Notes: generated from the sequence alone by a model not told the origin. A stretch of 64,000 nt of DNA from Actinomycetospora chibensis (GCF_028737215.1 NZ_JAQZAM010000022.1:1-64000), one strand, 5' to 3'; shown: positions 32,834 through 43,924, counted from the first letter of the stretch. Numbers and translations are program-made.

Positions 32834-32886
32834 ACCTCCAACTCGTTAGGTAAGCTCAAGACCGTGGTGTGGGACGGCGAGACCCC

Positions 32887-34152
32887 GTGAGCGAGGTCGA
32901 CACCACCCACACCGACCGCCGGACCGGCGCCATGTTCGCGGCGCTGCGCGTCCGCAACTACCGGCTCTTCGCCTCGGGCCAGGTCGTGTCGCTCGTCGGC
33001 ACCTGGATGCAGCGGGTGGCCCAGGACTGGCTCGTCCTCGAGCTCTCCGGCGGCAGCCCCGTCGCCCTCGGCGTCGCCGCGGCCCTGCAGTTCGGGCCGA
33101 CGCTGCTGCTCTCGTTGTGGGGCGGCGCGATCGCCGACCGCTACGACAAGCGCCGCCTCCTCATGGGCCTGCAGGTCGGCATGGGCGCGTGCGCGCTCGT
33201 GCTCGGCGTCCTCGACGTCGGCGGCCTGGTGACGCTCACCCAGGTCTACGTGCTGTGCGTGCTGCTCGGCTGCATCTCCGCGCTCGACGGCCCCGTGCGC
33301 CAGTCGTTCGCCGGCGAGATGGTCGGGTCGGGCGCGCTCGCCAACGCCGTCGCCCTGAACTCGATGACGTTCAACACCGCGCGCGTCGTCGGCCCGGCGA
33401 TCGCGGGCCTGCTCGTCGCCGCGGTCGGCACCGGGTGGGTGTTCCTGCTCAACGCGGTCACCTTCGTCGCGGTGCTCACCGGGCTCGCCCTCATGCGCCC
33501 GGCCGAGATGTTCGTCTACGCCCGCGCCCCCCGCGAGCGCGGGGCCGTGCTCTCGGGCCTGCGCGAGGTCCGGCGCCACCCCGACGTGGTGCTGCTCCTG
33601 GTGATCGTCTTCTTCGTGTCGACGCTCGGCATCAACTTCTTCGTGACCCTCGCGATCGTCGCCCGCAACGTCTTCGGCCGCGGCGCGGAGTCCTACGGCC
33701 TGCTGACCTCGGCGTTGGCCGTCGGCTGCCTGCTCGGGGCGTTCCACGCCGCGCGCCGCGTCGGCAGGCCCCGTCTGCGTACCGTCCTGCTGGCCGCCGC
33801 GGTCTTCGGCGTCTGTGAGGCCGCCGCCGGGCTGATGCCGAGCTACCTGGGCGTGGCGCTGCTGCTGATCCCCACCGGTGCGGCCCAGCTGCTGTTCACC
33901 AGCGCCGCGAACGCCGCGATCCAGCTCGGGGTCGACGAGTCCGTGCGCGGGCGGGTCATGGGCCTGTGGATGCTCGTGCTCCTCGGTGGCACCCCGGTGG
34001 GCGGGCCCGCGCTGGGATGGCTCGCCGAGGAGTTCGGCGGCCGCGCGCCGCTGGTACTCGGCGGGGTGGCGTCGGTGCTGGCCGCGGTGATCGCCGGGCT
34101 GTGGGTCGTCTGGCGGCGCACGAGGACGACTGCCGCCGCCGTGCCTGTCTAG
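32887..34152 (+). CDS. MFS exporter (EntS/MFS_3 type)
   Basis: A 421-residue inner-membrane transporter with 11-12 hydrophobic helices. The first-loop signature (GGAIADRYDKRRLL) and the TWMQRVAQDWLVLELSGGSP and NTARVVGPAIAGLL stretches are typical of the MFS_3/EntS-like drug or siderophore exporters. The reading frame opens at GTG 32869; GTG 32887 is listed because the product then begins like family members. TAAGCT at 32851 may be the -10. Convergent with the AraC gene, with both stops in CTAG (34149-34152). The exported compound is unknown. Confidence 0.82.
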   Translation: MSEVDTTHTDRRTGAMFAALRVRNYRLFASGQVVSLVGTWMQRVAQDWLVLELSGGSPVALGVAAALQFGPTLLLSLWGGAIADRYDKRRLLMGLQVGMGACALVLGVLDVGGLVTLTQVYVLCVLLGCISALDGPVRQSFAGEMVGSGALANAVALNSMTFNTARVVGPAIAGLLVAAVGTGWVFLLNAVTFVAVLTGLALMRPAEMFVYARAPRERGAVLSGLREVRRHPDVVLLLVIVFFVSTLGINFFVTLAIVARNVFGRGAESYGLLTSALAVGCLLGAFHAARRVGRPRLRTVLLAAAVFGVCEAAAGLMPSYLGVALLLIPTGAAQLLFTSAANAAIQLGVDESVRGRVMGLWMLVLLGGTPVGGPALGWLAEEFGGRAPLVLGGVASVLAAVIAGLWVVWRRTRTTAAAVPV

Positions 34153-35063
34153 GTGGCTGCCTCGCCCGCGCGCCGCCACGTCTGCGGCGGCACGCCGTGC
34201 TCGCGACGGAACCGGCGCACGAAGTAGCCCGGGTCGCGGTAGCCGACGCGGGGGGCGATCGCGGCCACGGTGAGATCGTCGGAGGTGAGGAGGCGGCGAG
34301 CCTCGCGCATCCGCCGCTCCGTGAGCCACTGGCCCACGGTGCGGCCGGTGTCACGCCCGACGAGGGTCGTCAGGTGACCGGGCGTGAGGCCGACCTCGCG
34401 GGCGACGTCCACCGGCGTGATCGGCTCCGCGAACCGGCGCTCGAGCACGTCGAACACCGCCGCGAGCACCGGACGGTCGGCCAGCGCGCCCGCCACGTCG
34501 ACCTCGAGGCGGCCGAGCCGGACGAGCAGCAGCGTGAGGTGCGCGCGCACGGCCTCCGCCACGCCTTCGCGCCGCTGCGCCAGCTCGGTCGCCAGTGCCT
34601 CGAGCTCCGCCCGCCAGGCCGAGCGCTCGTCCGGGGGCACCCGCAGCCGCTGCCCCCCACCGAAACGGCCCGCGCGCCCGCCGGAGAACGGCGCCAGCAG
34701 CGGGTGGGCGCGCCACGACACCAAGGGCGCGACCCCGGCCGGGTCCACCGCGTCCGCCGGGAAGAACACCGCCCACATCAGGGCGTCCGCGCTCACGCGG
34801 TCCTCCGGCGGTGCGACGACCGCGCCGGGCGCGATCACCAGGACGTCGCCGTCCTCGAGCTCCCAGACCCGGTCGTCGACGCGCACCGGCCCCCGGCCCC
34901 GCTCGACGTGGAGCAGCACGAGGAAGTCGTGCGCGTGGGCCCCGCCGACCACCGCCGCGCGCCGGGCGGTCGCGTCGGACCAGCGCTCCACCGCCACCGG
35001 CGGGGCGCCCGGGATCCGAGGGAAGCCCACCAGGGGAACCGAGGATCGTCCCGTCCCGCCCAT
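34149..35063 (-). CDS. AraC-family transcriptional regulator
   Basis: A 304-residue regulator: cupin-type sensor domain (about 25-190, with HAHDFLVLLHVERG and GDVLVIAPG motifs, the HxH-like residues often bind a ligand or metal) and a C-terminal AraC domain (about 205-300: TPVDVAREVGLTPGHLTTLV and TVAAIAPRVGYRDPGYFVRRFRREHGVPPQTWR). It is divergent from the His-rich methyltransferase, the likely target. In the gap, CCGCAGG occurs twice 16 bp apart (35078-35084, 35094-35100), a possible direct-repeat site. Confidence 0.85.
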   Translation of the reverse strand: MGGTGRSSVPLVGFPRIPGAPPVAVERWSDATARRAAVVGGAHAHDFLVLLHVERGRGPVRVDDRVWELEDGDVLVIAPGAVVAPPEDRVSADALMWAVFFPADAVDPAGVAPLVSWRAHPLLAPFSGGRAGRFGGGQRLRVPPDERSAWRAELEALATELAQRREGVAEAVRAHLTLLLVRLGRLEVDVAGALADRPVLAAVFDVLERRFAEPITPVDVAREVGLTPGHLTTLVGRDTGRTVGQWLTERRMREARRLLTSDDLTVAAIAPRVGYRDPGYFVRRFRREHGVPPQTWRRAGEAAT

Positions 35064-35077
35064 GCTTCGTCCCTTGT

Positions 35078-35100
35078 CCGCAGGTGGGTGCGCCCGCAGG
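35078..35100. promoter_or_regulatory. Direct repeat, possible AraC-type binding site
   Basis: Two CCGCAGG copies spaced 16 bp apart, in the 65-bp gap between the divergent AraC regulator and methyltransferase genes. Arrangement fits AraC-type half-sites, but the repeats are short. Confidence 0.3.
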
Positions 35101-35128
35101 GTGGAGAGGTACCCGGAAGACCGTCCTC

Positions 35129-35845
35129 ATGTCCCTGACGGAGGCCATCGTGTCCCAGTCCGCGCCCGCCGGCGAGCGCCCGTTCCTGCCGGCGATGGGC
35201 TTCGGCGCGCCCACCGCCACCTACGACGTGTTCACTCGCGTCCTGGGGGCGCGCGCGATCCACTGGCAGCTCGTCGCGCAGGCCGGGGTCGCGCCCGGGC
35301 AGACGGTGCTGGAGCTGGGCACCGGCACCGGCGAGGTGCTGCTGCTGGCCGCCCGCGTCGCGCCCGGGGCGACGCTCGTCGGCCTCGACCCCGACCCGGC
35401 CGTGCTCGACCTGGCCCGCCGTAAGGCGGCACGGCGCGGCGTCCCCCTGCGCCTGGTGCGCGGCTACGCCGACCAGCTCCCGTACGACGACGGCTCCGTC
35501 GACCGGGTGCTCTCCTCGTTCATGTTCCACCACCTGCCGCCCGCGGAGCAGCGGGCGATGCTCGCCGAGGCCCGGCGGGTCCTGGCGCCGGGCGGGAGCC
35601 TGCACCTCGTCGACCCCGACGGCACCGACCCCGGGATCCTGGGCTGGTTCGCGGGCCACGACCACGGCGAGGGCCACGGGCGCGGTCACGGGCACGGTCA
35701 CGGCTCGCCGCACCTGACCGGGGCGGACGACGTCGCGACGATGCTGCGCGACGCCGGCTTCACCGACGTGGACGCCGTGGCCCGCCGGACGCGCACCTTC
35801 GGCCGGGTGGTGTTCCACCGGGCCGTGTGCGCTGCGCGCACGTGA
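35129..35845 (+). CDS. SAM-dependent methyltransferase with a His-rich loop
   Basis: A 238-residue class I methyltransferase: motif I VLELGTGTGEVLLLAA (about 58-73), VGLDPDPAVLDLA, VDRVLSSFMFHHLP and APGGSLHLVDPDG. Unusually, after the last motif it has a run rich in His and Gly (HDHGEGHGRGHGHGHG, about residues 186-201), eight His in sixteen residues, resembling nickel/zinc-binding tails of metallochaperones. The loop lies where other family members have a variable lid. Divergent from the AraC regulator. The stop TGA lies inside the following palindrome. Substrate unknown; metal dependence or metal response is inference. Confidence 0.8.
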   Translation: MSLTEAIVSQSAPAGERPFLPAMGFGAPTATYDVFTRVLGARAIHWQLVAQAGVAPGQTVLELGTGTGEVLLLAARVAPGATLVGLDPDPAVLDLARRKAARRGVPLRLVRGYADQLPYDDGSVDRVLSSFMFHHLPPAEQRAMLAEARRVLAPGGSLHLVDPDGTDPGILGWFAGHDHGEGHGRGHGHGHGSPHLTGADDVATMLRDAGFTDVDAVARRTRTFGRVVFHRAVCAART

Positions 35846-35881
35846 GCACTAGGAGGTGCTCGAGCACCTCGAAGTGCTCAC
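35842..35881. terminator. 40-bp near-perfect palindrome, bidirectional terminator
   Basis: Arms GTGAGCACT..AGGTGCT / AGCACCT..AGTGCTCAC match at 18 of 20 pairs around a central CTCGAG. The methyltransferase stop TGA is the second to fourth base of the palindrome; the convergent ligase gene ends 16 bp further on. Confidence 0.85.
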
Positions 35882-35897
35882 GAGCCCGAAGGGCACC

Positions 35898-37412
35898 TCA
35901 GATCCCCGGCCAGGTGTGCACGGGCTCGTTGGCCTCCATGCCCTCGAGGTAGGCGCGCATCATGTGCCGGATCGCGGTCGGGCGGTCGGCGCCACGACGC
36001 TCGGCCTCGCTCACGGCCCGGATCTGCCACGCGGCGCCCGTGCACCGGCGCACGCAGCGCTCCTCGATCACCGACAGGTAGCGGTCCGCCTCCGACCCGT
36101 CGACACCCCAGGCCGCGAGGCCCTCTCGCGCCAGCGGCAGCATGCGGCGCAGCGCGAGCTCGTCGGCCCGGACGGTGCCGATCCCGGGCCAGTACAGGGC
36201 GGCGTCGATCCCGTGCCGCGCGCCGGCCGTGAAGTTCGCCTCGGCGGCGTCGAAGGACATCTGCTGCCACGGCGGGCGGTCGGACTCCGCGAGCGCGCGG
36301 ATGAGCCCGTAGAAGAACATCGCGTTGGCGACGGCGTCGATCGCCGTGGGGCCGGCGGGCAGCACGCGGTTCTCCAGCCGCAGGTGCGCGACGCCGTCGG
36401 CGACGTCGTACACCGGGCGGTTCCAGCGCCACACCGTGCCGTTGTGCAGGCGCAGCTCGTGGAGGCTCGGCGCACGTCCGGCGTCGAGCTCGGAGAACGG
36501 GTCCTCGTCCTCGGCGAGCGGGAGCAGCGCGCCGAAGTACCGGACGTTCTCCTCGAAGAGGTCGTAGGCCGACTGGGCCCAGCGGTCGCCGAACCACACG
36601 CGGGGCCGTACGCCCTGGTTGCGCAGCTCCACGGGCCGGGTGTCGACGGCCTGGGTGAACAGCGGCACCCGCGTCTCGGCCCAGAGCCGGCGGCCGAGCA
36701 GGAAGGGGGAGTTCGCCGCGAGCGCCACCTGCAGGCCGGCGATCGCCTGCGCGGCGTTCCAGTACGCGGGGAAGGTCTCGGGGGTCAGCTGGAGGTGCAG
36801 CTGCAGCGACGTACAGGCCGCCTCGGGGGCGATCGAGTCGACGTCGAGCACGAGGTGCTCGGCCGGCGACCCGTCCGACGGCCCGCCGCGGGCCGCCGGG
36901 GGCTCGGTGATGTCGAGGCGGAACGGCTCGCCGCGCGCGGTGAGCATCTGCCGGTTGAGCAGCGCGTAGCGAGGGTCCTCGGTGAGCTGGTCGGACGCGA
37001 GGTGCTCGGCGCCGAGGGTGGGCAGGATGCCGATCGTCACGGCGCTCGCGCCGACGCCCCGGGCGCACTCCCCGGCGCTCGACACTGCGTCGAGCATGTC
37101 CTTCTCGAGGTCGCGGGCGGTGGCGCCGGGCAGCATCCGCGGCGGGAGGTTGATCTCGAGGTTCCAGCGGCCGAGCTCCGAGGTGAGCACGTCGGACGCG
37201 GAGCGGTCGAGCACGGCGTGGTTGAGCATCGCCGGGCGCATGTCCTCGTCGACCAGGGCGAGCTCGATCTCCACCCCGGTGCTGGGCTCGTCCGCGGCGA
37301 AGCGGCCCTCGGTGACCATCCGGCCGAACGCCTCGAGGCAACGGTGGATCCGGTGTCGGTACCGAGCCTGGTCGGAGGCGGTGAAGAGGGTGGCGGCGAG
37401 GTGCTGGCCCAT
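35898..37412 (-). CDS. Glutamate-cysteine ligase family 2 protein
   Basis: A 504-residue GCS2-family (YbdK-related) carboxylate-amine ligase. Features: MGQHLAATLFTASDQARYRHRIHRCLEA start, TGVEIELALVDEDMRPA (metal/ATP-binding Glu residues), RWNLEINLPPRM, SLQLHLQL, LHNGTVWRWNRP and HLRLENRVLPAGPT. The family makes gamma-glutamyl amides such as gamma-glutamylcysteine. Mycothiol is the main thiol in such organisms, so the true product may be another gamma-glutamyl compound. ATG at 37412 is chosen since the conserved start lies there and the upstream 17 in-frame residues look non-coding; a GGAG element stands upstream. A palindrome follows the stop. Confidence 0.8.
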   Translation of the reverse strand: MGQHLAATLFTASDQARYRHRIHRCLEAFGRMVTEGRFAADEPSTGVEIELALVDEDMRPAMLNHAVLDRSASDVLTSELGRWNLEINLPPRMLPGATARDLEKDMLDAVSSAGECARGVGASAVTIGILPTLGAEHLASDQLTEDPRYALLNRQMLTARGEPFRLDITEPPAARGGPSDGSPAEHLVLDVDSIAPEAACTSLQLHLQLTPETFPAYWNAAQAIAGLQVALAANSPFLLGRRLWAETRVPLFTQAVDTRPVELRNQGVRPRVWFGDRWAQSAYDLFEENVRYFGALLPLAEDEDPFSELDAGRAPSLHELRLHNGTVWRWNRPVYDVADGVAHLRLENRVLPAGPTAIDAVANAMFFYGLIRALAESDRPPWQQMSFDAAEANFTAGARHGIDAALYWPGIGTVRADELALRRMLPLAREGLAAWGVDGSEADRYLSVIEERCVRRCTGAAWQIRAVSEAERRGADRPTAIRHMMRAYLEGMEANEPVHTWPGI

Positions 37413-37667
37413 GACCCGCCCGGCTCCCGTCCACGATCCGACACGTCCACCGGATACCGCCACGACCGGCGCGGCACCCCCGACTCACGCGAACCCCGAC
37501 GACCGGACACGCTGACACAGCCCGGAGGTCGACGCCACCCGCCCAGGCCGTCCGCCCGCGGAAAGAGTCCGTTCAGCGTAGGCCATTTCGGTGGCCGACC
37601 GTTCGTCGACACAGGGTGACCTCTGGCCCACGACGGGGCGACCTTCGCGCGGCCGTTCGGCCTCGCG

Positions 37668-38225
37668 TCATCCGCTGCGCCCGAAGTCCTCCGGCGAGAT
37701 GTTGTCGAGGAACGCCCGGAAGCGGTCGACCTCGTCCTCGTCGGCGCCGCCGGCGCTGCTGGCCGTGGTCGCGGCCTCCTCGGCCTCGTCGTCCTCGACC
37801 ACCACCCCGGCGTCGGTGAGGACGCCCTCGGTGGCGTGGATCGGCACGTCGGCGTGCAGCGCGATCGCGATCGAGTCGCTGGGACGCGCCGAGACCCGCA
37901 GCCCGCGGTCGAACACGAGGTCGGCGTAGAACGTGCCTCCCCGGACCTCGGTGATCTCGATGCGCTCGAGACGCCGCCCGAGGGCGGAGACCACGTCGGA
38001 GATCAGGACGTGGGTCAGCGGGCGCTCGGGGAGCCGTCCCTGCTGCTCCAGGGCGATCGCCTCGGCCTCGGCCAGCCCGATCCAGATCTGGAGGCAGCGC
38101 TTGCCCTCGGTCTCCTGCAGCAGCACGACGGGGTGCCGGCTCTCGCCCGGCCCGGCACCCGAGCCGCCGCCCTGCTGGGTCGCGTCGTCCACGGCCAGCA
38201 CGCCGACCACCCGCATCTCGCTCAC
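37668..38225 (-). CDS. Bifunctional nuclease (BFN) domain protein
   Basis: A 185-residue protein with the BFN/DUF151 domain: VVLLQETEGKRCLQIWIGLAEAEAIALEQQG, PLTHVLISDVVSALG, RGGTFYADLVF and RPSDSIAIALHADVPIHAT. Members have reported DNase/RNase activity in plants, but the bacterial role is unclear. The C-terminus is acidic (VVEDDEAEEAA) and ends ISPEDFGRSG. The GTG at 38225 is preferred to ATG 38216 because GGGAGG stands 8 nt before it. It is divergent from the rRNA methyltransferase gene across a 269-bp gap with a tandem repeat. Confidence 0.85.
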   Translation of the reverse strand: MSEMRVVGVLAVDDATQQGGGSGAGPGESRHPVVLLQETEGKRCLQIWIGLAEAEAIALEQQGRLPERPLTHVLISDVVSALGRRLERIEITEVRGGTFYADLVFDRGLRVSARPSDSIAIALHADVPIHATEGVLTDAGVVVEDDEAEEAATTASSAGGADEDEVDRFRAFLDNISPEDFGRSG

Positions 38226-38352
38226 GGTCCCAGCCTCCCACGTCTCCGGGCGCTCCCGGAGAGCTTCCGTCCCGCCGAATCCCGCCGCGGCGCTTGCCCG
38301 ACCCGGATGCCCCGCCCGGTCCGGACGACACACGGACCCGGTCGCGCGCCCC

Positions 38353-38443
38353 GGACGGTTTCTCCCGTCGCTCCGCTCGCCGCGGACGGTTTCTCCCGTC
38401 GCTCCGCTCGCCGCGCCTTCCCCGTCGCTCCGCTCGCCCAGGA
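38353..38443. repeat. 31-bp tandem repeat, about 2.8 copies
   Basis: Two full copies of a unit that begins GGACGGTTTCTCCCGTCGCT (starts at 38353 and 38384, period 31) are followed by a diverged partial copy that keeps CCGTCGCTCCGCTCGCC. It lies between the divergent BFN and rRNA methyltransferase genes. A related CGCTCCGCTCG string occurs at the very start of the window. Confidence 0.75.
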
Positions 38444-38494
38444 CGGTGCCTCGCCGCCTCCGATCCCGCCAGTCGGGTCTGGGACGATACGCAC

Positions 38495-39307
38495 GTGGCG
38501 CGTGTGGTGACGGTCGACGACGCGGCCGATCCGCGCCTCGCCGACTTCCGCGACCTCGCCCGCGCCGACCGGCGTCCCGACCGTCCCGGCGGGCGTGGTC
38601 TGGTGCTCGCCGAGGGCACGGTGGTCGTCCGTCGCCTGCTCGCCTCGCCCTACCCGCCGCGGGCCCTGCTCGGCGTGGCCCGCCGCCTGGAGGACCTCGC
38701 GCCCGACCTGGCCGGGGCCGACGTGCCGGCCTACGTCACCGACGCCGCGACGATGGCGGAGGTCGTCGGCTTCCACCTCAACCGGGGCGTGCTCGCCAGC
38801 GCCGACCGGGCGCCCGCGCCCGACCTCGCGGCGCTGCTGGCCGGCGCCCGTCGGGTGGCGCTGCTCGAGGGCGTCAACGACCACGAGAACCTCGGCGCGC
38901 TGTTCCGCAACGCCGCCGCCCTCGGGGTCGACGCCGTGCTCGTGGGCCCCGAGTGCGCCGACCCGCTCTACCGCCGCAGCGTCCGCGTCTCGATGGGCCA
39001 CGTCCTGCGGGTGCCGTTCGCCACGTCCGGGCTCGGGGCGGCCGTGACGGCCCTGCGGGACGCGGGGTTCACGCTCGCGGCGCTGACGCCCGGCGGGGAC
39101 CCCGGGGCGCTGGCGGAGCTCGCCGGGCTCGAGCGCGTCGCCCTCATGCTCGGCGCGGAGGGGCCGGGGCTGTCCGGCGAGGCGCTCGCCGCCGCCGACG
39201 TCCGGGTCCGCATCCCGATGGCTGGCGACGTCGACTCGCTCAACGTCGCCACCGCCGCGGCGGTCGCGTTCCACGCCACGGCGGGCCCGGCGGGATCGGC
39301 GTCGTGA
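38495..39307 (+). CDS. SpoU/TrmH-family RNA 2'-O-methyltransferase
   Basis: A 270-residue SPOUT methyltransferase. The N-terminal substrate-binding domain (about 1-105) is followed by the knotted catalytic domain with ALLEGVNDHENLGALFRNAAALGVDAVLVG (motif 1, with Asn and Arg residues that bind SAM and RNA), LMLGAEGPGLSGE (motif 2) and VRIPMAGDVDSLNVATAAAV (motif 3). It should methylate a ribose in rRNA or tRNA. The GTG start follows GACGAT by 6 nt, suggesting a leaderless mRNA. Its stop overlaps the DUF2537 start in GTGA, as in the Rv0881-Rv0882 order of mycobacteria. Confidence 0.87.
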   Translation: MARVVTVDDAADPRLADFRDLARADRRPDRPGGRGLVLAEGTVVVRRLLASPYPPRALLGVARRLEDLAPDLAGADVPAYVTDAATMAEVVGFHLNRGVLASADRAPAPDLAALLAGARRVALLEGVNDHENLGALFRNAAALGVDAVLVGPECADPLYRRSVRVSMGHVLRVPFATSGLGAAVTALRDAGFTLAALTPGGDPGALAELAGLERVALMLGAEGPGLSGEALAAADVRVRIPMAGDVDSLNVATAAAVAFHATAGPAGSAS

Positions 39308-40035
39308 AGGTCGTCGAGGTCCGCGTCGAGCGGGGGCGGGCGATGGTCGCCGGGGTGCCGTTGGGGGAGGCCGGCGCTGTGGGTCCGGGCGCTGTGGGTC
39401 CGGGCAGCGGGAGCCCGGGCGCCGGGGGCCGGACCTGGGGCCTGCCGCCCGACCTCGTCGACGCGCTGCAGGAGTGGGCGCGCGTGGCCGCGTCGGTCCC
39501 CGCGCCGGCGCCCGGCGCCGCGACGCCCGACCCGGCCACGGAGACGATCAGCCATCGCGGCCGCCGGCTCGCCGCACGCCTGTCCGTGGAGCTGGACGCG
39601 CCCGTCGACTACTGCGACCCCGTGACGGGCCATCGTGTGGCGCTCCGCGCCGTCACGCGGACCCCGTACCCGCCGCCGGTGCCGCCGCTGCCCGTCCGGG
39701 CGAGCGAGAACGGCAACGGTGCGACGCCCCACCTGTCCGCCGAGGGCCAGGAGCTCGACGCCGCCACCGCGGCCGCCGAACCGACCCCCTGGGGCGTCGG
39801 GCTCCTCCTCGTCGCCCTCGTGGCCGGGGTCGTGCTGCTGGCGAACCTCGCCCTCGCCGCGCCACTGGTGACCGGTCTCGGCGTGATCGGGCTGGCCGTC
39901 GACGCCGCCGTCGTCGCGGGCCTCGTGCCGGCCCTGTGGCTCAACCGGCACGTGCCCACCTGGCGCTGGGCGGTGTACGGCACGTTCCTCGGTACCGGAC
40001 TCGCGCTGGTGTTCCTCGCGGTGGCGGCGTTCTAG
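39304..40035 (+). CDS. DUF2537 membrane protein
   Basis: A 243-residue protein. The first half is soluble and contains an inserted Gly/Pro repeat (GAVGPGAVGPG, encoded by a 15-bp DNA duplication near 39377), a DLVDALQEWARVA helix and RAVTRTPYPPP; the second half has three hydrophobic helices (about 160-182, 185-210, 218-240). It corresponds to DUF2537, found between the rRNA methyltransferase and SepH in actinobacteria. The GTG start overlaps the methyltransferase stop. Convergent with sepH, 14 bp between stops. Function unknown. Confidence 0.75.
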   Translation: MKVVEVRVERGRAMVAGVPLGEAGAVGPGAVGPGSGSPGAGGRTWGLPPDLVDALQEWARVAASVPAPAPGAATPDPATETISHRGRRLAARLSVELDAPVDYCDPVTGHRVALRAVTRTPYPPPVPPLPVRASENGNGATPHLSAEGQELDAATAAAEPTPWGVGLLLVALVAGVVLLANLALAAPLVTGLGVIGLAVDAAVVAGLVPALWLNRHVPTWRWAVYGTFLGTGLALVFLAVAAF

Positions 40036-40049
40036 CCCGTCCCGGCCCG

Positions 40050-41117
40050 TCAGGTGCGGGGCGAGCGCGTCCCCAGCAGGACGTCTTCCCACGACGGGAC
40101 GATCGGGTGCGCGCGCCGGCCCCGGCGACCGCCCTCGCCGGGGTCGGTGGTCGGGGGGACGACCTCGGCCGCGGCCGGCCCGGGGTCGACCGTGGGCACG
40201 TCGGTCTCGTCGCGCCGGCCCGCGCGGGGGACCGGCACCTGGTCGCCACCCGAGGAGCCGGGTCGCGGGGGCGGAGAGGCCGGCGGCATCGCCGGGCGTG
40301 CCGAACGGCCGCCGCGGCGGGCGGCGCCGCGCTCGGGTCGGCGGGCCTGTCCGGTGCCGTGCGCCGGCAAGGCGTGCCCCGTCCCCGCGGGTCGGCGGGG
40401 GGCGACGTCGCCGGAGGCGGCCATCGCGGGGGTCTGCTCGAGGGCCTCGTCCAGGGCGTCGTGAACGCCCGCCGGGCCGTCGCCGGCCTCGGGGTCCTCC
40501 GGCTTCTCGACCCGGCGCGGGCCCCCGGTCGGCTCCTGCCCGAGCAGCTCGCGGGCGGGGTCGTCGCGCGGGTCGACGGTGCCGCCGGCGGCGCCGGGCT
40601 TGAACGCCCAGCGGGCGACGTTGTCCGAGCGCCCCGCCTGCCAGGACAGCGTCACGACCCACGACGCGCCCTCGGCCTTGCTGGCGTCCCAGCGGCCCTC
40701 GTCGAGGTCCTGCCCGCGGGCGGCGAACGTCGCGGCGACGATCTCGCCGAGCGTGCGCTCGTCGGTGCGGGCGGCATCGCCGGGGAGCAGCGGGTGGGCA
40801 CGGCGGGCGATCTCGGCGACCCGGGCGCGCTCGAGCAGCACCGGGTAGGCGAAGCGCTCGACGTGCGCGGCGCTGACTCCGCCGGCCGCCGCGACGTCGT
40901 CCACCGACTCGCCGGCCCGCACCCGCGCCTGGATGTCGCGAGGCCGCAGTGGGCTCGTGATCTCGATCTCCATCTGCCCCAGCCTCCGGACGTCGCCGCG
41001 CGCGGCGGCCCGCAGTCGCTCGTCCCCCGACACCGCGAAGCGCTCGTGGCGGATCGGATCCTCGAGGATCACGGTCTCGTGGTCGTCACCCAGGCCGACG
41101 ACGCGCAGCTGACGCAT
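40050..41117 (-). CDS. sepH: Septation protein SepH
   Basis: A 355-residue actinobacterial cell-division protein that stimulates FtsZ assembly in Streptomyces and mycobacteria. The N-terminal DUF3071 domain is complete: MRQLRVVGLGDDHETVIL, FAVSGDERLRAAARGD, then a helix-turn-helix (SPLRPRDIQARVRAGESVDDVAAAGGVSAAHVERF). The long C-terminal half is disordered, rich in Arg/Pro/Gly, with a short conserved-looking end (RRAHPIVPSWEDVLLGTRSPR) that matches the conserved C-terminal motif region of SepH. GGGGAGG 5 nt before the ATG. Located downstream of serC on the same strand, a conserved neighbourhood. Confidence 0.87.
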   Translation of the reverse strand: MRQLRVVGLGDDHETVILEDPIRHERFAVSGDERLRAAARGDVRRLGQMEIEITSPLRPRDIQARVRAGESVDDVAAAGGVSAAHVERFAYPVLLERARVAEIARRAHPLLPGDAARTDERTLGEIVAATFAARGQDLDEGRWDASKAEGASWVVTLSWQAGRSDNVARWAFKPGAAGGTVDPRDDPARELLGQEPTGGPRRVEKPEDPEAGDGPAGVHDALDEALEQTPAMAASGDVAPRRPAGTGHALPAHGTGQARRPERGAARRGGRSARPAMPPASPPPRPGSSGGDQVPVPRAGRRDETDVPTVDPGPAAAEVVPPTTDPGEGGRRGRRAHPIVPSWEDVLLGTRSPRT

Positions 41118-41240
41118 CAGGCCTCCCCGTCGGCTCGCGGGCCCGGACCCCGGACGTCGGTGCCGCCCTGCGGCGGCGGTGGGGTGCGGTGCTCGCCCAC
41201 CGACGCTAGGCGAGCGGTCTCCTCGGACGAGGGAGGCGCG

Positions 41241-41283
41241 CCGCCCGTGTCTCACGTCTGCGTGGGACGGGAGACACGGGCGG
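41241..41283 (-). terminator. Hairpin terminator after serC
   Basis: Perfect 13-bp arms (CCGCCCGTGTCTC at 41241 and its complement at 41271) with a 17-nt loop, 46 bp past the serC stop and 124 bp before the sepH start. It should separate serC from sepH. Confidence 0.75.
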
Positions 41284-41328
41284 GGCGGACGTGACCACTG
41301 AGCTAGCCCGTTCGGCCCAGTCGACTGG

Positions 41329-43730
<2,402 letters not shown>

Positions 43731-43918
43731 CGGCGTCTCCTCGCGTCGCGGCACGGGATCCCGGTCGGGCCCCGCTGCCCGGAGGGGCCGCCGATCCGCC
43801 GAGGGTGCGACGGTGGTGGCCCAGCAGCACCGTGCTCCGCGGTCCGCGGCAGGGGCAACTCCCGGTGTCGCCGGACGGCTTGTGTCGCTGCTCACGTGGT
43901 GGGCACGGCCCCGTCGCC

Positions 43919-43924
43919 TACCGT
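43919..43924 (+). promoter_or_regulatory. Possible -10 box of pdxH
   Basis: TACCGT matches the TANNNT pattern 40 nt before the ATG; the rest of the 233-bp citA-pdxH gap has no other obvious element. Confidence 0.3.

Noticed and set aside
32845-32860. TTAGGTAAGCTCA before the MFS exporter, resembling the first half of an IdeR/DtxR iron box
   Set aside because: The second half does not match (about 10 of 19 positions overall); TAAGCT is better explained as a -10 box.
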